Source: Pseudomonadota bacterium (GTDB lineage: Bacteria > Pseudomonadota > Alphaproteobacteria > Sphingomonadales > Sphingomonadaceae). Taken from it: DNA of 11,460 nt. Below the pieces are notes generated by a model. The model was not told the DNA's origin, did not search any database, and worked only from the letters and a program-made list of their open reading frames with translations. Of this stretch, positions 7,617 through 11,460 are shown in pieces (within the stretch, counting starts at the first letter, position 1; the number at the start of each line of letters is the position of its first letter). The DNA lies in NCBI GenBank assembly GCA_023387085.1, contig JAEWIL010000076.1, positions 1 through 11,460 on the forward strand. The letters are read 5' to 3'. Made by a program: the position numbers and the translations under genes.

Positions 7617-8792
7617 CTAGATACTGTTCCTCTTTATCCACTGATTAGAAATAATAATTCTCTGCATTTCATTGGTCCCTTCTCCAATGCACATGAGCAG
7701 AGAGTCGCGATAAAAACGCTCGATTTCATATTCTTTTGAGTATGCGTATCCGCCGTGAATGCGCATGGACTCTTCGCTATTTCGGACAGCAGCTTCGGAG
7801 GCGAAATATTTCGCCATTCCGGCTTCCATGTCGCAGCGTTCGCCCCGGTCGTAGCTGGCCGCCGCATCGAGGGTGAGAAGCCGCGCCGCGCGGGCGCGGG
7901 TCACCATCTCGCCAAGCTTGAGCTGGATCGCCTGATGCTTGTAAATCGGCTTGCCCATGGTCTCGCGCAGTTGCGCATAGTTGCTGGCGAGACGCAGCGC
8001 GCCGTCGGCAAGCCCGACCCCGCGAGAGGCCACGTTGATCCGTCCCAGTTCGAGGCCGCCGGTGGCCTGCAGAAACCCCTGCCCTTCGACCCCGCCGATC
8101 AGATTGGCGGCAGGAATGCGGTAATTGTCGAAAATCAGCTCGGCGCTGTCGATCGACTTGTAACCCAGCTTGTCGAACTTCTTGCTGACCTGGAAACCTT
8201 CGCCCTTCGGCGCGATGAACAGGCTCATCCCCTTGTATCGCGGCTCGGCATGGCGATCGGTCTTGACGAGCAGCGCGACCGCCTGTCCGTTGATCCCGTT
8301 GGTGATCCACGTCTTGGTCCCGTTGATCACATAATCGTCGCCGTCCCGCACCGCGACGGTGCGGATCGCCTGCAGGTCGGTGCCGGCGTTGGGTTCGGTC
8401 AGCGCGAGCCCGCCGCGGATCTCGCCGCTGGCGAAGCGCGGCAGCCAGAGCCGCTTTTGCTCGTCGGTCCCGAAACGCTGCACCGCTGCCGCCATCATCA
8501 GATGCGAATTGAAAATGCCGGTCGGCGCCATCCATGCCGCCGCGATGCGCATCACAATCTGCGCATAGGTACGCGCGGGCAGGCCAAGGCCGCCATATTC
8601 CTGAGCGATTGTCGCGCCGAACAGGCCCATTTCGGTCATTTGCGCGACCAGTTCTTCGGGCCAGATATCGGCATGGTCGTGTTTCATGGCGATCGGGCGC
8701 ACATCACGCTCGACCCAGCGATCGATCATATCGAGCAGCGCGGCCTCTTCTTCGGTGTCGATCGTGTGTCCGGCGGCAGCGGGTTCGGTCAT
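7617..8792 (-). CDS. Acyl-CoA dehydrogenase
   Basis: A 391-residue FAD-dependent acyl-CoA dehydrogenase, the usual length, which introduces a trans-2 double bond into an acyl-CoA and passes electrons to ETF. The alpha-helical N-terminal domain (to about 125) is followed by the FAD/substrate signatures LALTEPNAGTDLQ (129-141) and NGTKTWITNG (157-166). The C-terminal domain carries Arg276 in YAQLRETMGKPI, GGYAYSKEYEIERFYRDS (347-364) and the probable catalytic Glu371 in CIGEGTNEMQR, the usual position for short-chain and methylsuccinyl-type enzymes. The ATG has AGAGG 6 nt upstream and lies 10 nt after the hydratase gene. That neighbour is expected to hydrate its enoyl-CoA product. The acyl substrate cannot be read from sequence; a branched or dicarboxylic acyl-CoA such as methylsuccinyl-CoA is inferred from context. 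Confidence 0.94.
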   Translation of the reverse strand: MTEPAAAGHTIDTEEEAALLDMIDRWVERDVRPIAMKHDHADIWPEELVAQMTEMGLFGATIAQEYGGLGLPARTYAQIVMRIAAAWMAPTGIFNSHLMMAAAVQRFGTDEQKRLWLPRFASGEIRGGLALTEPNAGTDLQAIRTVAVRDGDDYVINGTKTWITNGINGQAVALLVKTDRHAEPRYKGMSLFIAPKGEGFQVSKKFDKLGYKSIDSAELIFDNYRIPAANLIGGVEGQGFLQATGGLELGRINVASRGVGLADGALRLASNYAQLRETMGKPIYKHQAIQLKLGEMVTRARAARLLTLDAAASYDRGERCDMEAGMAKYFASEAAVRNSEESMRIHGGYAYSKEYEIERFYRDSLLMCIGEGTNEMQRIIISNQWIKRNSI

Positions 8793-8802
8793 GACAAGCC
8801 TC

Positions 8803-9312
8803 TCAACTGTCGGCGGGGCCGAAGCCGCGCTTCCAGACCAGCACCGTCCGCTCGAAAGTACAGACCATCTTGCCGTCCTGGTTGCGGCCGATCGTCTCGA
8901 CCGTGACGACGCCCTGTTCGGGGCGCGAGGCGGACTCGCGCTTGTTCAGAACACGGCTTTCGGCATAGAGGGTGTCGCCGTGAAACAGCGGATGGGTCAG
9001 GCGGATGTTCGACCAGCCGAGATTGGCGACGGCCTTCTGACTGACGTCGGACACGCTCATCCCCACCATCAGCGCGACGGTGAGCGGGGAGCAGACGATC
9101 GGCTTTCCGAATTCGGTCTTCGCGGCATAGGCATAATCGAAATGCGCCGGATGCGTGTTCATCGTCAGCAGCGTGAACCAGACATTGTCGGCCTCGGTTA
9201 TCGTCCGGCCGGGGCGATGCTCATAGATGTCGTCGACGACGAAATCCTCGTAATAGCGCCCGAAGGTCTCGCGGTAGCGGCCCTTCTCGACCTCGATCAC
9301 ACCCTCACGCAT
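8803..9312 (-). CDS. MaoC-type enoyl-CoA hydratase (mesaconyl/itaconyl-CoA hydratase-like)
   Basis: A 169-residue single-hotdog MaoC-like hydratase, which adds water to an enoyl-CoA. The block from FGRYYEDF (17-24) through RTITEADN (36-43) and MNTHPAHFD (51-59) is typical of the subgroup found beside CitE-like lyases and CoA-transferases, often named mesaconyl-CoA or itaconyl-CoA hydratase. Probable catalytic residues are Asp42 and His57. LFHGDTLYAESRVL (109-122) and the RESASRPEQG stretch (125-134) are further marks of this group. I chose ATG at 9312 because AAGGGA lies 6 nt before it. A TTG 15 nt upstream would also be in frame, but it has a weaker ribosome-binding context. With this start the gene overlaps the lyase stop by 8 nt (ATGCGTGA). 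The substrate assignment rests on subgroup and context. Confidence 0.9.
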   Translation of the reverse strand: MREGVIEVEKGRYRETFGRYYEDFVVDDIYEHRPGRTITEADNVWFTLLTMNTHPAHFDYAYAAKTEFGKPIVCSPLTVALMVGMSVSDVSQKAVANLGWSNIRLTHPLFHGDTLYAESRVLNKRESASRPEQGVVTVETIGRNQDGKMVCTFERTVLVWKRGFGPADS

Positions 9313-10132
9313 GGATATTCCCTTCAAAAGCAGCTATTCTTTGCAGCTGGCGCACCAGCGGCGCTTCGAGCAGGCGGCCGCGGAAACGGATCGCCTGGCC
9401 ACCGCCCGCGGCGAAGGCCTCCAGCGCCTCGACCGCCGCGCGCACTGCGGCGGCATCGGGCCGGAACGCGCGGTCGATGGCGCCGAGTTGCACCGGATGG
9501 ATCGCCGCCTTGGCAACGAACCCCAGCGCCCGCGCCCGCTTCACTTCGTCCTGCAGGTCGGAACCGTCTTCGAGCGTCAGCGACGGGCCGTCGATGGCGA
9601 TTATTCCCGCCGCAGCGCACGCCAACACAATCGCACTGCGAGCCGCGAGCAGTGGTTCCCACGCAAGCTCGCAACCAAGCTCGGCCGACAGGTCCGCAAC
9701 CCCCACCATCAGGCCCGACACAGACGGCGCGGCAGCGATGGCGGCGCAATCGGTAAACCCTGTTGCTGTCTCGATAATGCCGACGATACCCGCAAGCCTG
9801 CCACCGATCAGGTCGCCGACGATCGCCGCCTCGGCCGGCGCCGACAGCTTGGGAATCATGATCTGTCCGGGCAACGCCGCCGCATCGGCCAGCGCGAGAA
9901 TATCTTCCAGTCCTTCGCGCGTCCTGACGCCGTTGATACGCACCATCGTGCGGGCTTGCGGAAGATCGGGGAGCATCGCCAGCACCCCGGCGCGCGTCGC
10001 AGCCTTGTCGGATGGAGCCACCGCATCTTCCAGATCGATGCAAACGATGTCGGCGCCGCTGGCAAAGGCCTTGGTGATGCGATCTGGCCGGTTGCCGGGC
10101 ACGAACAGCAGGCTGGAGAAGCTCTGCGTCAT
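9305..10132 (-). CDS. CitE/HpcH-type acyl-CoA lyase
   Basis: A 275-residue TIM-barrel protein of the HpcH/HpaI aldolase/citrate lyase beta-subunit family. The motifs appear in order: SLLFVPGNRPDRITKA (7-22), DIVCIDLEDAVAP (28-40), VRING (64-68) with substrate-binding Arg66, IMIPKL (91-96), GIIETATG (118-125) with Mg ligand Glu121, LMVGVADLS (141-149) with Mg ligand Asp147, IDGP (180-183) and AKAAIHPVQ (207-215). No citrate lyase alpha or gamma subunit genes lie nearby, so it is a stand-alone CitE-like enzyme. Such proteins cleave malyl-, citramalyl- or hydroxymethylglutaryl-CoA in itaconate, mesaconate and leucine catabolism, releasing acetyl-CoA or a related acyl-CoA. The MaoC and dehydrogenase genes downstream would supply its 3-hydroxyacyl-CoA substrate. 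The start lies 3 nt after the preceding stop. Confidence 0.92.
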   Translation of the reverse strand: MTQSFSSLLFVPGNRPDRITKAFASGADIVCIDLEDAVAPSDKAATRAGVLAMLPDLPQARTMVRINGVRTREGLEDILALADAAALPGQIMIPKLSAPAEAAIVGDLIGGRLAGIVGIIETATGFTDCAAIAAAPSVSGLMVGVADLSAELGCELAWEPLLAARSAIVLACAAAGIIAIDGPSLTLEDGSDLQDEVKRARALGFVAKAAIHPVQLGAIDRAFRPDAAAVRAAVEALEAFAAGGGQAIRFRGRLLEAPLVRQLQRIAAFEGNIHA

Positions 10133-10135
10133 CGT

Positions 10136-10945
10136 TCAGTCCAGCTCGCCGTAAAAGCCGAAGAGCAGGTCGCTGAACCGCTGGCGGATCGCCTTGCCCG
10201 CCATGACATGCGCCGCCCCCTCGATGCTGGCGCCGCGCGCGTTGGGCAGCGCGGCCTCGATCGGCAGGGTCGTGCGCGGGCCGCACACGATGTCGAGCGG
10301 CGCGTGGAGGATCATCGCGGGCGTCTGAACCGAGCCGAGCGCCGCCTCGACATCATGCGCGAGGCTGGCGTCGATGAACCGCGCGTGCGTGTCGATCCGG
10401 CCGCGGATTTCGGACCAGGGCCCCTGCGGACCGACCAGCCGGTGCGCGTTGGCGAGATAATAGGATTCCTCGAACGACAGCGCACAGACCATGCGCTGGA
10501 ACGTCGCCCAGCCACAGGTTCGATGAACTTCGAGGAAAAGCCGGAGATGCTCGGCGAGCAGTGCGTCCATCTTGCACCAGGCACCGGTGTTGACCAGCGA
10601 CCGTGCCAGATCGGGGCGCCTGATCGCTATGCATTGCGTTACGCACGCACCGATGCCCACCATGCCGAGCAGGTGCGTTGGGCGGCCACCGATCGCGTCG
10701 AGTATCGCGATCGCGTCATCGGCGTACATATCCATGGTCGCCGGGACGTCGGGCGTGTCGGTCGACCCGCCGACGCCGCGATAGTCCATGATGACAACGC
10801 GGTAGCGATCGGTCAGCCCGAACGGCAGCCCGCCGGTATTGCCATGGCAAAAGGATCCCCAACCGCCAAGGCAGAGCAGCGTCTCGCCCGACCCGATGAC
10901 TTCGTAATGAATTGTCGCCCCGTCGGGCCGAACGAGCTCAGCCAT
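10136..10945 (-). CDS. Alpha/beta-hydrolase-fold protein lacking the serine nucleophile (RutD-like)
   Basis: A 269-residue alpha/beta-hydrolase-fold protein. The core is recognisable: LCLGGWG near the oxyanion loop (24-30), RVVIMDYRGVGGS (49-61), a nucleophile elbow at 90-100, a possible acid Asp218 (HAPLDIV) and His246 in EGAAHVM. The elbow reads LLGMVGIGA where GxSxG is expected; aligned to the following helix (VTQCIAIRRPDLARSLV), the nucleophile position is Gly97. No Ser, Asp or Cys occupies it (the nearest Cys is Cys101), so ordinary serine-hydrolase chemistry is unlikely. RutD of uracil catabolism also lacks the Ser (GHALG, from memory) and works beside the isochorismatase-family RutB, a pairing like the one seen here; the helical cap region also looks similar. 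A carbamate-hydrolysing or non-hydrolytic role is therefore possible. The start overlaps the upstream stop by 8 nt. Confidence 0.85.
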   Translation of the reverse strand: MAELVRPDGATIHYEVIGSGETLLCLGGWGSFCHGNTGGLPFGLTDRYRVVIMDYRGVGGSTDTPDVPATMDMYADDAIAILDAIGGRPTHLLGMVGIGACVTQCIAIRRPDLARSLVNTGAWCKMDALLAEHLRLFLEVHRTCGWATFQRMVCALSFEESYYLANAHRLVGPQGPWSEIRGRIDTHARFIDASLAHDVEAALGSVQTPAMILHAPLDIVCGPRTTLPIEAALPNARGASIEGAAHVMAGKAIRQRFSDLLFGFYGELD

Positions 10946-11460
10946 GGATCTGTCCGTTCGAAACCGACTGCCGAAGCCCTTCGATCACCGCATCGAGCGT
11001 CAACACGTCGGCGTAGCGGCGGTCGACGTCGGCCAGGTTCGCGGCATGCGCCGTCGCGTCCTGATCGCCGCAGCAGGATTCGGGCACGATAACGCGAAAG
11101 CCGTAGGAAAAGGCATCGACGATCGTTGCCCGCACGCATCCGCCGGTGGTGCAGCCCGTCACGATCACCGTGTCGATCCGTTGTTTGACGAGGAAGGTGA
11201 CGAGAGGTGTGCCGAAGAACGCCGAGGGCGCCGCCTTGGTGAACCGAAACTGGCCCGGCCGGTCGATGCGGGGGTCGAACTCCAGTCCCTCGTCGCCGAT
11301 CGCCATATCCTGATAGCAGGCGCTGGCTTTCCAATAGGGCATGCCGCGTTCGTCCGCCCAGCCGACATTGCATGCCGCGACCAGAACCCCGAGCCGCTCG
11401 GCCTCGTCCAGCAGCTTCGCGGTCTGATCCACCGCCCGCCCGACATGGTCCGACCGGCCC
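10938..11460 (-). CDS. Isochorismatase-family amidohydrolase (N-terminus beyond window)
   Basis: A cysteine hydrolase of the isochorismatase/N-carbamoylsarcosine amidase family. The reading frame is open to the right edge, and the N-terminal block with the catalytic Asp is missing, so the gene begins outside. Visible from a nominal GTG at 11432 are the probable catalytic Lys66 in RFTKAAPSAFFGT, the cis-peptide loop VTGCTTGGC with nucleophile Cys99 (codon 11138-11136) and VPESCCGDQDATAHAANLADVDRRYADV (two conserved blocks). The Cys loop and the HxANLxDxDxxYxDV block resemble N-carbamoylsarcosine amidase, maleamate amidohydrolase and RutB more than nicotinamidase or isochorismatase, by recalled family patterns. 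It probably removes ammonia or a carbamoyl group from an amide or ureido substrate. It overlaps the alpha/beta-hydrolase gene by 8 nt. The GTG is not taken as the true start. Confidence 0.9.
   Translation of the reverse strand, partial: GRSDHVGRAVDQTAKLLDEAERLGVLVAACNVGWADERGMPYWKASACYQDMAIGDEGLEFDPRIDRPGQFRFTKAAPSAFFGTPLVTFLVKQRIDTVIVTGCTTGGCVRATIVDAFSYGFRVIVPESCCGDQDATAHAANLADVDRRYADVLTLDAVIEGLRQSVSNGQIHG

Larger units (their letters stand above)
1..11460 (-). other. Single long catabolic operon, open at both ends
   Basis: Eleven consecutive genes share the minus strand with no opposing gene. From right to left the junctions are an 8-nt overlap, a 3-nt gap, an 8-nt overlap, a 10-nt gap, 25 nt, 90 nt, a 4-nt overlap, 90 nt, a 4-nt overlap and 24 nt. 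No hairpin followed by a T-run was seen on the transcribed strand, so I see no intrinsic terminator. Both end genes are cut by the window, so the promoter, any regulator and the true ends lie outside. Co-transcription is inferred from spacing. The gene content (receptor, C-N hydrolases, CoA-transferases, dehydrogenase, hydratase, lyases) is that of a complete uptake-and-degradation route. Confidence 0.8.

Noticed and set aside
7755..8906. A 383-codon open frame on the plus strand
   Set aside because: It is fully opposite the acyl-CoA dehydrogenase, which has all family signatures. No domain or good ribosome-binding site supports it.
9305..10132. Citrate lyase beta subunit of a citrate fermentation complex
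   Set aside because: No citD, citF, citC, citG or citX genes are present. The MaoC and dehydrogenase neighbours fit a stand-alone acyl-CoA lyase.
9311..11092. A 593-codon open frame on the plus strand
   Set aside because: It lies antisense to three overlapping genes with clear family motifs, is Arg/His/Gln-rich and low in recognisable motifs, and is the kind of antisense frame expected opposite GC-rich coding DNA.
10136..11460. nicF/nicD pair of nicotinate catabolism
   Set aside because: The fold pairing (isochorismatase plus alpha/beta-hydrolase) matches, but the alpha/beta protein lacks the Ser that NicD needs, and no hydroxypyridine dioxygenase, maleate isomerase or nicotinate hydroxylase is present.

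Overview
The window looks like chromosomal DNA of a GC-rich Gram-negative alphaproteobacterium, most likely a sphingomonad (Sphingopyxis, Novosphingobium or Sphingobium type). This rests on the high GC content, on a large TonB-dependent outer-membrane receptor with an EITVTAR-type TonB box, and on the richness in acyl-CoA catabolic genes. The organism assignment is inference. No RNA gene, mobile element, CRISPR array or transcription regulator is visible.

All eleven supported genes lie on the minus strand and are packed head to tail, so transcription runs from right to left. In that order they are: (1) an isochorismatase/N-carbamoylsarcosine-amidase-like hydrolase cut by the right edge; (2) an alpha/beta-hydrolase-fold protein without a serine nucleophile; (3) a CitE/HpcH-type acyl-CoA lyase; (4) a MaoC-type hydratase; (5) an acyl-CoA dehydrogenase; (6) a TonB-dependent receptor; (7) a CaiB/BaiF CoA-transferase; (8) an amidase-signature hydrolase; (9) a second CaiB/BaiF protein; (10) a third CaiB/BaiF protein with a racemase-like His-Asp motif; (11) the first 29 codons of an HMG-CoA-lyase-like gene, cut by the left edge. 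Genes overlap by 4 to 8 nt or are separated by 3 to 90 nt, as expected of one long operon. Only two gaps are large enough to hold regulation. One, of 90 nt, precedes gene 7 and carries GC-rich hairpins. The other, of 90 nt, precedes gene 9 and carries a 20% GC island with a repeated TTCGAATAA element.

The enzymes fit a single catabolic logic: uptake across the outer membrane (receptor), hydrolysis of C-N bonds (amidase, isochorismatase-type hydrolase), activation by CoA transfer (CaiB/BaiF proteins), possible alpha-methyl epimerisation (the racemase-like paralogue), alpha,beta-dehydrogenation (acyl-CoA dehydrogenase), hydration (MaoC) and carbon-carbon cleavage (CitE-like lyase and HMG-CoA-lyase-like enzyme). 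This resembles itaconate/methylsuccinate/mesaconate and leucine-type branched-acid catabolism, preceded by amide hydrolysis. The substrate cannot be read from the sequence; an amide or carbamoyl derivative of a methyl-branched (di)carboxylic acid is the working inference.

The start codons of four genes were decided by Shine-Dalgarno placement. Two of them (the amidase and the second CaiB/BaiF protein) use TTG.
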